This document shows, piece after piece, positions 9,336 to 18,016 of a stretch of DNA of 64,000 bases. The stretch is from the NCBI RefSeq assembly GCF_024506435.1, contig NZ_JANIET010000002.1, positions 682,001-746,000 of the forward strand. Direction: 5' to 3'. This DNA is from Pantoea trifolii (lineage in GTDB: Bacteria; Pseudomonadota; Gammaproteobacteria; Enterobacterales; Enterobacteriaceae). The translations under genes and the position numbers were made by a program. A model generated the notes under the pieces. The model saw only the letters and a program-made list of their open reading frames with translations, was not told the DNA's origin and made no database searches. Within the stretch, counting starts at the first letter, position 1; every line of letters starts with the position of its first letter.

Positions 9336-9930
9336 CGCTTTCTCCTCAAATCCTGTTTCGGAAATCAAGGCGGTGATATCCCGTGATTAACAAGTCGCCA
9401 TTGAACGAAAAGATCAGACCTGACTTACCCGTCGAGTGAAGCGGTCCGTTTCAGATTGAAATATATGTAATTAATCGCTGCTCAGCGGCAGTGGAGCAGC
9501 CGTATTTTCTATACGAAATTGAAAGTCTTTTGGAAAATGAACGCTATAAACGTAGCACAGGGATATTCAACACATTCATTTCTCAATAAAAGTCGCGAGG
9601 CGGAAGCCATTTATCTCATCAGACTAATCCGATCGCGGAGAATAATAAAAATATAGTGTGATAATTCATAAGGCTGGCTGTTTTTAAGCAAATAATGAGG
9701 TTATTTTAAGCAAGTGTTTTATCCTGCTTTCGTGGTTTTTAAATCTTTTTATTAGATATTTAACGAATTTAAATACTGTTTATTTCGTCAAAAATATTAC
9801 AAGCTATCTGCCTTTACTTTTTTTGACATCTGCGTCTATGCTCATCGATAACAAAAACATCCCGTTAATACTTCTCACCTTTTAGGGCGATGGCGCAGTT
9901 TTTCTGTGGTCATGGTTAATGGAGGCAACG
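9336..9930. promoter_or_regulatory. Long divergent regulatory region of module 2
   Basis: A 595-base AT-rich gap between the ATPase and the small ORF. A plausible rightward promoter is TTGACA (9823-9828), an 18-base spacer, then GATAAC (9847-9852), giving a 5' leader of roughly 70 bases before the small ORF. The nonamer GTGGTCATG near 9906 is shared with the module 1 upstream region. No gene is seen in the rest. Confidence 0.45.
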
Positions 9931-10041
9931 ATGTATGGTTATAGCCTGCTCCGTCTGAGTCTTTATGTTGTCATTGCAATCGTTACCTGCTCCGCCGTAG
10001 GACTATTCACTTATGCGGTTGTTTCTATGCTTGGTAATTAA
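9931..10041 (+). CDS. Small single-helix membrane protein, module 2
   Basis: A 36-residue ORF with a strong ribosome site (GGAGG, 5 bases before ATG). One hydrophobic helix spans about residues 8-29. Aligned with the 39-residue ORF at 1021 it keeps I-A, A-x-G-L, Y and VVS in register, about 9 identities over 25 positions with mostly conservative changes elsewhere. The MFP gene begins 54 bases downstream, so co-transcription is likely. Conservation in two copies of a module supports it being translated. The function is unknown; an accessory subunit of the RND pump or of the neighbouring ATPase is an inference from position and size only. Confidence 0.75.
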   Translation: MYGYSLLRLSLYVVIAIVTCSAVGLFTYAVVSMLGN

Positions 10042-10095
10042 ATTATCCACTCAAATAATGCCAACAATGGATTCGTTGTTGCTGAGGATAAAACA

Positions 10096-11181
10096 GTGAC
10101 TCGTTATATTACGCTGGTTGCCATTGTTATATTGATAACAACTGGTTGCGATCAAAAAACACAGGAAGTCACGCCACCGCCGCGCATGGTTAAAGTCGTT
10201 GAGGTTATGGCTTCCGGCGAATCTCAACAACGCATCTTCCCGGCACGCATTGAGTCCGGCGACTCCACCGATTTGTCGTTTAAACGTGCTGGACAAATTG
10301 AATCGCTGGATATTCGTCAGGGCAATCGCATTGAGCAGGGCCAGCTCATCGCCAGGTTAACGGCGCGTGAAGCACAGCAGCGCGTCAATGAACGACAAAC
10401 CGCCGCCACTCTCGCCCAACGGCAATTTGACCGCTTCCAAACGCTATCCGGTCGTCAGGCGATTTCAAAGGCAGAAATGGATGTGCAGCGTGCCAACCGC
10501 GATGCGGCGAATGCTGCACTACAGATTGCCCGTGAAGAGCTCAGCCAAATGACGCTGACTGCGCCGTTCACTGGCGTGGCCGCCGCCGTCAACGTTCGCA
10601 ATCATCAGGTGGTCGCCGCCGGACAGACCATCGCCACGTTGACCCGCAACGATCTGCTCGACGTGGTGTTCAGCGTGCCGGAAAACCTGTTTACCACGCT
10701 GGATATGCGCAATCTGAGCTATCGCCCGGTGGTGCGCATCAACTCGCTGCCGGACCGCGAATTCCAGGCCGATTACAAAGAGCACACCAACAGCAGTAAC
10801 ACCAACTCGCTGACCTGGCAGATCATTTTAACCATGCCGCGTCCGGACGATTTTCCCGCAGTGGGCGGCGTCAGTGGCACGGTGACGATTAACCTCGCCA
10901 ATCTGCCCGCCAACGTGAACCGCGAATCGCTGGTGGTGCCGGTGGAAGCGGTGTTCAATCCCGATAACAGCCAGCGCAATGAGCCGCACGTCTGGGTGGT
11001 GCAAGGCAGTGGCGATCAGCTGACGTTAGAGGATCGTAAAGTCAGCGTGGGTGAAGTGACCGATCGCGGCGTGGTGATCACCGCCGGGCTGCATGCCGGT
11101 GAGCGCGTGGTCGCTGCTGGCGTCAATGAGCTGCATGCTCAACAACCGGTTCGCATCTGGACGCGTGAGCGGGGGCTGTGA
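10096..11181 (+). CDS. RND efflux periplasmic adaptor lipoprotein (MFP), copy 2
   Basis: A 361-residue adaptor lipoprotein starting at GTG, with GAGG about 9 bases upstream. The signal peptide ends in lipobox LITTGC. It has the same domain order as the MFP at 1288: lipoyl half, coiled hairpin, second lipoyl half (HQVVAAGQTI), beta-barrel, membrane-proximal domain. Long blocks such as DVVFSVPENLFTTLD are shared, which marks the pair as paralogues. Its stop overlaps the RND start (TGATG). It should dock the RND permease to an outer-membrane channel encoded elsewhere. Confidence 0.93.
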   Translation: MTRYITLVAIVILITTGCDQKTQEVTPPPRMVKVVEVMASGESQQRIFPARIESGDSTDLSFKRAGQIESLDIRQGNRIEQGQLIARLTAREAQQRVNERQTAATLAQRQFDRFQTLSGRQAISKAEMDVQRANRDAANAALQIAREELSQMTLTAPFTGVAAAVNVRNHQVVAAGQTIATLTRNDLLDVVFSVPENLFTTLDMRNLSYRPVVRINSLPDREFQADYKEHTNSSNTNSLTWQIILTMPRPDDFPAVGGVSGTVTINLANLPANVNRESLVVPVEAVFNPDNSQRNEPHVWVVQGSGDQLTLEDRKVSVGEVTDRGVVITAGLHAGERVVAAGVNELHAQQPVRIWTRERGL

Positions 11182-14100
11182 TGGATATTTCCCGGCAGTT
11201 TATCGATAATCCGGTCCGCGTCTGGCTGGCGATTCTGTTATTGGGCGTCGGCGGTATTTTTGCTCTGCTCAATATTGGTCGTCTCGAAGATCCGGCGTTT
11301 ACCATTAAAACGGCGGTGGTTGTCACCCACTATCCCGGCGCGTCTGCCCAGCAGGTGGAAGAGGAAGTCACTTTACCACTGGAAAATGCGCTGCAGCAGT
11401 TGCCTTATCTGGACAATGTCAGCTCCATCTCCTCCAACGGACTGTCGCAGATTACAGTGAACATTGACTCGCGTTACCACTCAAACCAGTTGCCGCAAAT
11501 CTGGGATGAACTGCGGCGCAGAGTCGGCGATGCGGCGCGTTTCTTTCCTCCCGGCGTGGCCGCGCCGTTCGTTAACGATGATTTTGGCGATGTGTTTGGT
11601 TTCTTCTTCGCTATCTCTGGCGACAACTTCAGCAACCCGGAACTGGTGCAATACGCCGAACAGCTGCGTCGTGAACTGGTGCTGGTGCCGGGCGTCGGTA
11701 AAGTGGCGCTGGGCGGCGTGATCCCGCAGCAAATTAATATCGATGTCTCCTTAACGATGATGGCCGCGCGTGGCATTACGCTGCCGCAGCTCGCCAGCGT
11801 GCTAAGTCGGCTCAACGTGGTCTCCAATGCGGGCGACATCAAAGCCGGCACGGAATCGATCCGTCTGCATCCAACCGGCGAGTTTCAGAACATCGAGGAG
11901 TTGAGCGACTTGCTGGTCAGCCCGCCGGGCGATCACGCCACCACCCGATTGCGCGATATCGCCTCGCTATCGCGCGGGCTGAGCGAATCGCCTTCCAGCA
12001 TTTACCTCGCCAGCGGACGTCCGGCGGTCACCATGGGAATTTCGTTTGTTCCCGGCGTGAATGTCATTGATGTCGGGCGCGCGCTGGAGGCCAAACTGCA
12101 GCAGATGTCGGCAGAAAAACCGGCGGGCATCCAGATCAATGTGTTTTACGATCAGGCAGCGGAAGTGGCGCATTCGGTTAACGGCTTTATTGCTAACTTC
12201 CTGATGGCGCTGGCGATTGTGGTTGGCGTATTGCTGATTTTTATGGGCGTGCGCAGCGGCATTATCATCGCGCTGTCGCTGGCGCTCAATGTGCTGGGCA
12301 CGCTGCTGATCATGTATCTGTGCGGCATTGAGTTGCAGCGCATCTCGCTGGGTGCGCTGATTATTGCGCTGAGCATGCTAGTGGATAATGCGATTGTTAT
12401 TGTCGAAGGCGTACTGATCGCGCGTCAGCAAAATTCACCGCTAATGACAACCATCAACTTTGTCATTCGCCGCACCGCCTTCCCGCTGCTGGGCGCGACG
12501 ATTATCGCCATCCTGGCGTTTGCGCCGATTGGTCTATCGCAGGATTCCACCGGCGAGTACTGTAAATCCCTGTTCCAGGTGCTGCTGATTTCCCTGCTGC
12601 TGAGCTGGTTCTCGGCGCTGACCATCACGCCGGTGCTGATCAAATGGTGGCTGTTCAAAGCGCAGGCACCGACCAAAGCGGCAGCCGAGGTTTCGCCTTA
12701 CAACGGCGGTTTTTATCGTCTCTATCAGCGCATGCTCAAGGTGCTGCTCAGGCAAAAAACTGTCACGCTTGCGCTGATGGCGGTGCTGCTGGCGCTGGCG
12801 ATTTGGGGCTTTGGATCGGTACGGCAAAACTTTTTCCCTTCGGCCAATACGCCGATCTTCTTCGTCGATCTCTGGCTGCCGTACGGCACCGACATCAACG
12901 CCACCGAGCAGATGGCCAGCGACATTGAAAAATCGATCACCAGTCAAAAAGGCGTGGTGTCCACCGTCACCACCATCGGCCAGGGCAGCATGCGCTTTAT
13001 CCTCACCTACAACGGGCAACGCCAGTACAGCAATTACGCGCAGATCATGGTGCGCATGGACGATCAGCGCAATATCGCTGCGCTGTCACACCGCATTGAT
13101 GCCTATATTGCGCGCCAGTATCCGCAGGTCAACTCCAGCACCAAACGGGTGATGTTTGGTCCTTCGGGCGGCAGCGCAATTGAGGTGCGGATTAAAGGTC
13201 CCGATCCCGACAGAATGCGCCTGATCGCCAGCCAGGTTGGCGACATCCTCACCGCCGATCCCGCCACTGACACCGTGCGCAATGACTGGCAAAACCGCAG
13301 CAAGGTTATTCGTCCGCAGTTCAATCTGGCGCTGGGCCGCGAGCTGGGCGTCGATAAACAAGACGTGGATAACGCGCTGGAGATGAATTTTACCGGCAGC
13401 CGCGTCGGGCTGTACCGTGAAGGCGCTGACCTGCTGCCGGTGATCGTGCGGCCACCGGCCAGTGAACGGCAGGACGCTAATCATCTCAATAACGTGTTGG
13501 TGTGGAGCCAGAGCCAGCAACAGTACATCCCGCTCAGCAACGTGGTAAGCGGCTTTACGCTGCAATGGGAAGATCCGCTGATTCTGCGCCGCGATCGCAG
13601 CCGGGTGCTCACCGTGCAAACCGACCCGAATCCGCTCAGCAACGATACTTCGGGGGATATTGTGGCGCGCGTGAAGCCGCAGATTGAGCAAATCCCGCTG
13701 CCGCACGGCTACAGCATTGAGTGGGGCGGCGATGCGGAGAGCTCCAGTGAAGCGCAGCAAGGCGTGTTTACCTCGCTGCCGCTGGGCTATTTAGTGATGT
13801 TCGTGATCACCGTGCTGATGTTTAGCTCGCTGAAAAACGCTGTCGCCATCTGGCTGACGGTGCCGCTGGCGCTGATTGGCGTGACGCCGGGCTTTTTGAT
13901 CACCGGGATTCCGTTCGGCTTTATGGCGCTAATCGGCCTGCTTAGTCTGAGCGGCATGCTGATTCGTAATGGCATTGTGCTGGTCGAAGAGATCGAACAG
14001 CAGAAACTGTTAAAGCCGCAGGCTGAAGCGATCATCTACGCCGCCACTTCGCGTCTGCGCCCAATTCTGCTCACCGCCTTTACCACCGTGCTCGGGCTGG

Positions 14101-14243
14101 CGCCGCTGCTGCGCGATGTGTTCTTCCAGAGCATGGCGGTGGTGATCATGTTTGGCCTAGGCTTTGCTACGGTGCTGACGCTGCTGGTGCTGCCGGTGAT
14201 TTATGCCTGCTTCCATCGTCAACAGGTAGCTAGCGCATCATGA
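11181..14243 (+). CDS. RND efflux permease, copy 2
   Basis: A 1020-residue RND permease. ATG at 11181 overlaps the MFP stop (TGATG) and is chosen over the GTG one codon upstream. TM4 has MLVDNAIVIVEG, again Asp402 followed by Asn403, and TM10 has GMLIRNGIVLVEE. It is co-linear with copy 1 over its whole length and very similar. Its final codons overlap the next gene by four bases (ATGA), so that gene is probably translationally coupled and part of the operon. It would act with the upstream MFP in a tripartite export system; substrate unknown. Confidence 0.93.
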   Translation: MDISRQFIDNPVRVWLAILLLGVGGIFALLNIGRLEDPAFTIKTAVVVTHYPGASAQQVEEEVTLPLENALQQLPYLDNVSSISSNGLSQITVNIDSRYHSNQLPQIWDELRRRVGDAARFFPPGVAAPFVNDDFGDVFGFFFAISGDNFSNPELVQYAEQLRRELVLVPGVGKVALGGVIPQQINIDVSLTMMAARGITLPQLASVLSRLNVVSNAGDIKAGTESIRLHPTGEFQNIEELSDLLVSPPGDHATTRLRDIASLSRGLSESPSSIYLASGRPAVTMGISFVPGVNVIDVGRALEAKLQQMSAEKPAGIQINVFYDQAAEVAHSVNGFIANFLMALAIVVGVLLIFMGVRSGIIIALSLALNVLGTLLIMYLCGIELQRISLGALIIALSMLVDNAIVIVEGVLIARQQNSPLMTTINFVIRRTAFPLLGATIIAILAFAPIGLSQDSTGEYCKSLFQVLLISLLLSWFSALTITPVLIKWWLFKAQAPTKAAAEVSPYNGGFYRLYQRMLKVLLRQKTVTLALMAVLLALAIWGFGSVRQNFFPSANTPIFFVDLWLPYGTDINATEQMASDIEKSITSQKGVVSTVTTIGQGSMRFILTYNGQRQYSNYAQIMVRMDDQRNIAALSHRIDAYIARQYPQVNSSTKRVMFGPSGGSAIEVRIKGPDPDRMRLIASQVGDILTADPATDTVRNDWQNRSKVIRPQFNLALGRELGVDKQDVDNALEMNFTGSRVGLYREGADLLPVIVRPPASERQDANHLNNVLVWSQSQQQYIPLSNVVSGFTLQWEDPLILRRDRSRVLTVQTDPNPLSNDTSGDIVARVKPQIEQIPLPHGYSIEWGGDAESSSEAQQGVFTSLPLGYLVMFVITVLMFSSLKNAVAIWLTVPLALIGVTPGFLITGIPFGFMALIGLLSLSGMLIRNGIVLVEEIEQQKLLKPQAEAIIYAATSRLRPILLTAFTTVLGLAPLLRDVFFQSMAVVIMFGLGFATVLTLLVLPVIYACFHRQQVASAS

Positions 14244-15205
14244 ATGTGACCGGCCTCAACGTGATTAAAACGCTGGGATGTATGACGGCGGTGACGTTTT
14301 TTACCGTGTACAACACCTGGGATCGCTACGATTACGATTATCACTGGATTCTGGCGTTTCTGACCTTTATCTCCACCATCGCCACGCCGCTGTTTTTTGT
14401 CGTCGCCGGGATTATGGATGCCCGTTCCGAGCAGGATGTTAACTGGCAGATGGGCAAGATCCGCAATCTGGTGATTGTGTTTCTGTTCTGGATGACGGTT
14501 TATTACCTGTGGGAACCCTATCAGCGCGGCTACCTGATTCAGCCATGGTTCGTCTTTTCGTTCATTATTATCTACAGCTTTCACCCGCTGATGCTGTGGC
14601 TCAGCCAGCATCGGCGCGCGTTCATTGGGCTGGTGTTTGCGCTGTTAGCCTTTTCGTATGGCTACGATTTGCTGGCGGTACTGCATCCGGAGGATCCGCT
14701 GTTCCGGCTTGAGCCGCAGTATCGGCTCTGGACCTGGCTGCTGTTTTATTTAACCGGTCAGTTGCTGTGCGATCCGCTGATTAATGACTGGATGGAGCGT
14801 AAAAAGGTGGCGCGCGGCGCGGTGATCGCCCTGCCCTTTATCTACCTGTTTACCTGGTTTTATGAGCAGCACTTCTTTTTTGCGCTATTCAAAGCCGATC
14901 GCAATGCCTTTATTCTCACCGGCTCGCAGATCTATCTGCTGGTGGTGGTGCTGGTGATCGCCGCCAGCCAGGTGCGCTTTCGACGCAATGCGATAGTCAA
15001 AGAGACCATTCTGGCGGCCATCAGTAAAACCATGACCGGCGTTTATATCCTGCACTACTCGGTTTTCCATCTGCTCACCGCGCTGATTCCGATCACCTCG
15101 CTGGCCACCAAACTGACGCTGATTGCCGTGACCTTCGCTGCTTCGGTGCTGCTCTCCAAACTGATCCTCGCCAGCGGCTGGCTGAAAAAAGTCATAATGC
15201 TTTAA
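14240..15205 (+). CDS. AT3 (acyltransferase 3)-like membrane protein, degenerate active site
   Basis: A 321-residue protein with about ten membrane helices and the overall plan of acyltransferase-3 proteins such as WecH/YiaH (for example TPLFFVVAGIMDA after TM1-2). In TM1, where active AT3 enzymes carry an Arg followed about ten residues later by His, this protein reads VIKTLGCMTAVTFFTVYN: Lys at the Arg position and no His. It may be inactive as an acyltransferase or have a different role. It overlaps the RND stop by four bases (ATGA), which suggests a function tied to the pump. Only module 2 has this gene. It converges on and overlaps the next gene by 14 bases. Confidence 0.65.
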   Translation: MNVTGLNVIKTLGCMTAVTFFTVYNTWDRYDYDYHWILAFLTFISTIATPLFFVVAGIMDARSEQDVNWQMGKIRNLVIVFLFWMTVYYLWEPYQRGYLIQPWFVFSFIIIYSFHPLMLWLSQHRRAFIGLVFALLAFSYGYDLLAVLHPEDPLFRLEPQYRLWTWLLFYLTGQLLCDPLINDWMERKKVARGAVIALPFIYLFTWFYEQHFFFALFKADRNAFILTGSQIYLLVVVLVIAASQVRFRRNAIVKETILAAISKTMTGVYILHYSVFHLLTALIPITSLATKLTLIAVTFAASVLLSKLILASGWLKKVIML

Positions 15206-16709
15206 AGCACGCCGGCAGATTGGGCTGACTGCTGCAATCAATGCGCTCTTTTATTTTCAGCATCATGTAATCAAAAAACGGATTAGAGGTGTTGCGCATT
15301 AGCGTATCCAGCCCAACGATCAGGCTGGCGGTTTCACCGCGCAGCGAGATGGTACCGAAGCTAATGCCATAGCGATTCTTCTCCGTCGGCTCGCGACCAT
15401 ACAGCGAGTCGCTGAGCGGGAACGGCACGGCAATATGCGATAACGAATAGGTATCCTGCGGCCAGGCTTCATGCATTGAACGCACGATCTCTTGTGTCTG
15501 ATCCGCTGGCGTCATGCGCGCCACGGTTTGATAGGTGGTCGGTGACGCGTTAGTGATCACCGTTGAGGCATAGCGGCGCGGCGCAGGCGGCAACAAATCA
15601 TTGACCGCCGAATAGAGCGCTGGCCTAAACAGCGCGCGTAAGTTCGCGGCCTGGTTTACATCGAACATCACCAGTTCACTGCCGTTGTCCGGTAAATAGC
15701 GGTAGAACGCATTGACCACCGCGCGGGTGCTGACGGTGGAATCCAGCACCGACTGGAAAGTCAGCACTGGCGGAAACGCCGTCATATTGCCGCCGCGAAT
15801 CACATGCAGCAGCTGATCCTGCATCGCCTGAGTCAGCAACCACGATTGACGCGCCGCGCGCACCGGAAACGAGTTGTATTTAAAGGGATTGTATTCCGGG
15901 ATGATACTCAGCCACGCCGCTTTGGCAAAGCCAGGAATGATGGCGGGCCAGCCGGCTAATCCGGCAAAGCGTGCATAAGCGGTGACGCCAATCATCGGCG
16001 ACAGCAATACCAACTGTTGCGGCTTCCGCAGCGCGTTATTCTGCAGCGTATCAAGGCTGTATTTCACCGCCAGCGCACCGCCGTTCGAGTATCCAACCAG
16101 ATGCAAAGGCACGTTGCTGCCCGCCAGGCGCGTCGCTTCCCGCACCGCCAGGCGGGTTGCCGCCATCCACATTTGCCAGTCAACTTTGGTAAGCGAACCG
16201 GGCGCCGTGCCATGTCCCGGCAGGCGCGGCACCACCGCCACAAAACCCTTCTGCTGATACGCCTGCGCCAGATAGCGCATGCTGTAGGGCGAATCGGTTA
16301 ATCCATGCAGCAGCACCACCGCGCCTTTCACTTCGCCCTCTGGTTCAAGGATGTAAGAACGGTTCCAGTCGGTGTCGAATCGCGCCGGATAAACCGGGCT
16401 TTGTGTGTTGAAGCGATTGAGTGCCGTTTTCTCATCGTCACCGAGTTGATCGGTCACGTTGATTTTCATGTCGTGGAAAATCGCCGCTTCACGCGTCAGA
16501 TAATCCGCGAAGCTGGCACGATCGATCTCATCCACCGACATTTCATCCGCCGACCACGTATGCCAGCGATGCAGTGGCGGTCCCTGCTCGGATTGGTAAC
16601 CACGGATCACCAGGAACATCACCAGCAAAACCAGCAAACCCAAAGCGATGCGCTTAAGGACTTTGCTGATGCGGTCTTTGTGCAACGCGTTGGCGGAATC
16701 AGAAGGCAT
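15192..16709 (-). CDS. Membrane-anchored alpha/beta hydrolase
   Basis: A 505-residue protein. It begins [12 protein letters not shown] with one membrane helix (about residues 19-36), so the hydrolase domain should be periplasmic. The fold signature is [12 protein letters not shown] (oxyanion region), then GYSNGG with nucleophile Ser near residue 204, resembling lysophospholipase or serine aminopeptidase S33 enzymes. ATG at 16709 is chosen because a longer reading would run through pagP. The two genes overlap by 11 bases on the same strand, so they are probably one operon. Its pairing with a lipid A acylase suggests an envelope lipid substrate, but that is inference. Confidence 0.8.
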   Translation of the reverse strand: MPSDSANALHKDRISKVLKRIALGLLVLLVMFLVIRGYQSEQGPPLHRWHTWSADEMSVDEIDRASFADYLTREAAIFHDMKINVTDQLGDDEKTALNRFNTQSPVYPARFDTDWNRSYILEPEGEVKGAVVLLHGLTDSPYSMRYLAQAYQQKGFVAVVPRLPGHGTAPGSLTKVDWQMWMAATRLAVREATRLAGSNVPLHLVGYSNGGALAVKYSLDTLQNNALRKPQQLVLLSPMIGVTAYARFAGLAGWPAIIPGFAKAAWLSIIPEYNPFKYNSFPVRAARQSWLLTQAMQDQLLHVIRGGNMTAFPPVLTFQSVLDSTVSTRAVVNAFYRYLPDNGSELVMFDVNQAANLRALFRPALYSAVNDLLPPAPRRYASTVITNASPTTYQTVARMTPADQTQEIVRSMHEAWPQDTYSLSHIAVPFPLSDSLYGREPTEKNRYGISFGTISLRGETASLIVGLDTLMRNTSNPFFDYMMLKIKERIDCSSQPNLPACFKAL

Positions 16710-17259
16710 AGCGTACCCAGGCGAACAGCACGTTACCATTGTTGTACGTGCCAGGAATGTAGGTGAACTGCACGTTGAAACGTTTATAACCGGCGGAGAA
16801 CAGCGGCAAAACAATCGGCAGCGGCACGTAATTGGCGAAGTCATCGCGCGCGGTAATCCCGGCGGTTAACCCAAGTCCAAGACGAAAATCTTGCGCTTGA
16901 TCCAGATACCAGCCTTTCTCCCAGCCGTATCCGACAATAGGTTGCCATTTGTTATGCGAATCTTTAAACGCCATGGCATAGAGTGCGCTCCAGTTGCCGT
17001 CTTCGTTAATGCGAGAGACGCCAAACCCGCCGCCCCACGGCGTTTCATTGTAGTTATCGGTTTTCTCTTTATCGTAGGCGAAGCGGGCATGCCAGCTGAT
17101 GAAAGGCAGATAGAGATCGTAATACTGCGGTTCCTGCCAGGTTTGTGAAACGTCCTGCTTTAGCCACTCCCAGCCATCGCTGATTGAGTTGGCCGCTGTG
17201 GCCGGACAGACAAACAGGGCCAGAGAGAGCAACCAGGCCGCCTGAAGAGTTCGCATCAT
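16699..17259 (-). CDS. pagP: Lipid A palmitoyltransferase PagP
   Basis: A 186-residue protein with a Sec signal peptide (about residues 1-23), an N-terminal amphipathic helix and an eight-stranded outer-membrane barrel. PagP moves palmitate from a phospholipid to lipid A, which increases resistance to cationic peptides. The catalytic residues known in E. coli are all present (His57, Asp100, Ser101 here, in [12 protein letters not shown] and FKDSHNKW), as is the C-terminal block [17 protein letters not shown] lies 8 bases before the start. PhoP control is usual for pagP; I see only a weak half-site (GGTTAA) upstream. Confidence 0.95.
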   Translation of the reverse strand: MMRTLQAAWLLSLALFVCPATAANSISDGWEWLKQDVSQTWQEPQYYDLYLPFISWHARFAYDKEKTDNYNETPWGGGFGVSRINEDGNWSALYAMAFKDSHNKWQPIVGYGWEKGWYLDQAQDFRLGLGLTAGITARDDFANYVPLPIVLPLFSAGYKRFNVQFTYIPGTYNNGNVLFAWVRYAF

Positions 17260-17422
17260 GTATGCCTCTGAAATTCACCGCCACGAAAAGGAGTGGAAAA
17301 GCTGATGTGCTCTAAAGCAGATCAAGCCACTTAACCGGTTAGATTATAGTTGCTTGTTATTGCTATAGGAAATGACCTGGATTAGCTGTGATCGCGTTTT
17401 CAACCAAAAGCACGTGAAAGGG

Positions 17423-17506
17423 ATATGTCGATAAAATCGACTTTTATCGACATATGGCCTCAACATGTTTACGCCATCGACACGTTAAACGCATATGTCG
17501 ATAAAA
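17423..17506. repeat. Triple ATATGTCGATAAAA repeat with perfect inverted pair
   Basis: ATATGTCGATAAAA at 17423-17436 is followed after 5 bases by its perfect inverse at 17442-17455, and recurs in direct orientation at 17493-17506. The third copy is embedded in a smaller ACGCAT/ATGCGT inverted repeat followed by six Ts. This could be a multi-site operator, a terminator, or both. Confidence 0.75.
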
Positions 17507-17617
17507 TGCGTTTTTTAAACATTTCGGATGAGACTAAGAAGCCCGGTATGGAGTTCTTCGTTTTTTATCAGAACGGTATCCACTTAATCGCCTAAGCTCA
17601 TCAGTTAAGCGCCTATC

Positions 17618-17685
17618 GGTCACCATAAATGGCGACCCTACAAAGGACTGGCGCGCTTTTCGTAGGGTGCGCATTCATGCGCACC
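17618..17685. repeat. Palindromic repeat pair (type A/type B hybrid)
   Basis: The left unit is a type A palindrome with one mismatch (GGTCACCATAAATGGCGACC, then CTAC). The right unit (17662-17685) starts GTAG and carries the type B palindrome GGTGCGCATTCATGCGCACC. Both belong to the family seen near 5.4, 41.9, 51.1 and 61.9 kb. Confidence 0.85.
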
Positions 17686-18016
17686 TGCATACGTATGCAA
17701 ATTAATGCTTAACTGAGCGGCATTACCATTGGCAACGGCTGAGCCAGTATATTTCTGCGTCTTTAGAAACAGAAGCTTGCGGCCTATTCTGAATATTCAG
17801 TGTGTTTTCTGATTTTAAAAATCAGCTATTTAAATAAGAGTGTGTTGATAAGCCGCTGAAATAGTTATTCGGCTAATTCAAAAATAAGATTAATGAGCTA
17901 GCTGATAGTTCCATCCCGATATCAACCAACCGAAAGTGATGGCTTTCACATCTGTTGATTCAAATTTTCACAATCCTTACATTGTTTCTTATATTCTTCT
18001 GCGTGGATAACGCCTT

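Larger units (their letters stand above)
17260..18016. promoter_or_regulatory. Divergent intergenic region with operator-like repeats
   Basis: This 757-base gap separates pagP from the OafA-type gene. It contains three copies of ATATGTCGATAAAA (see separate entry) and a palindromic repeat pair at 17618-17685. The remaining sequence, mainly 17700-18016, is AT-rich with no ORF of note and presumably holds the promoter of the rightward acyltransferase gene. Confidence 0.5.

Noticed and set aside
9823..9852. Transposon or attachment-site ends flanking the duplicated modules
   Set aside because: I looked for direct or inverted terminal repeats and transposase fragments around both modules and saw none.
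12534..13760. Long antisense frames inside the second RND permease
   Set aside because: His- and Arg-rich shadow translations typical of the complementary strand of GC-rich genes.
17300..17345. PhoP box upstream of pagP
   Set aside because: Only one half-site (GGTTAA) is close to consensus; the second is too poor to claim.
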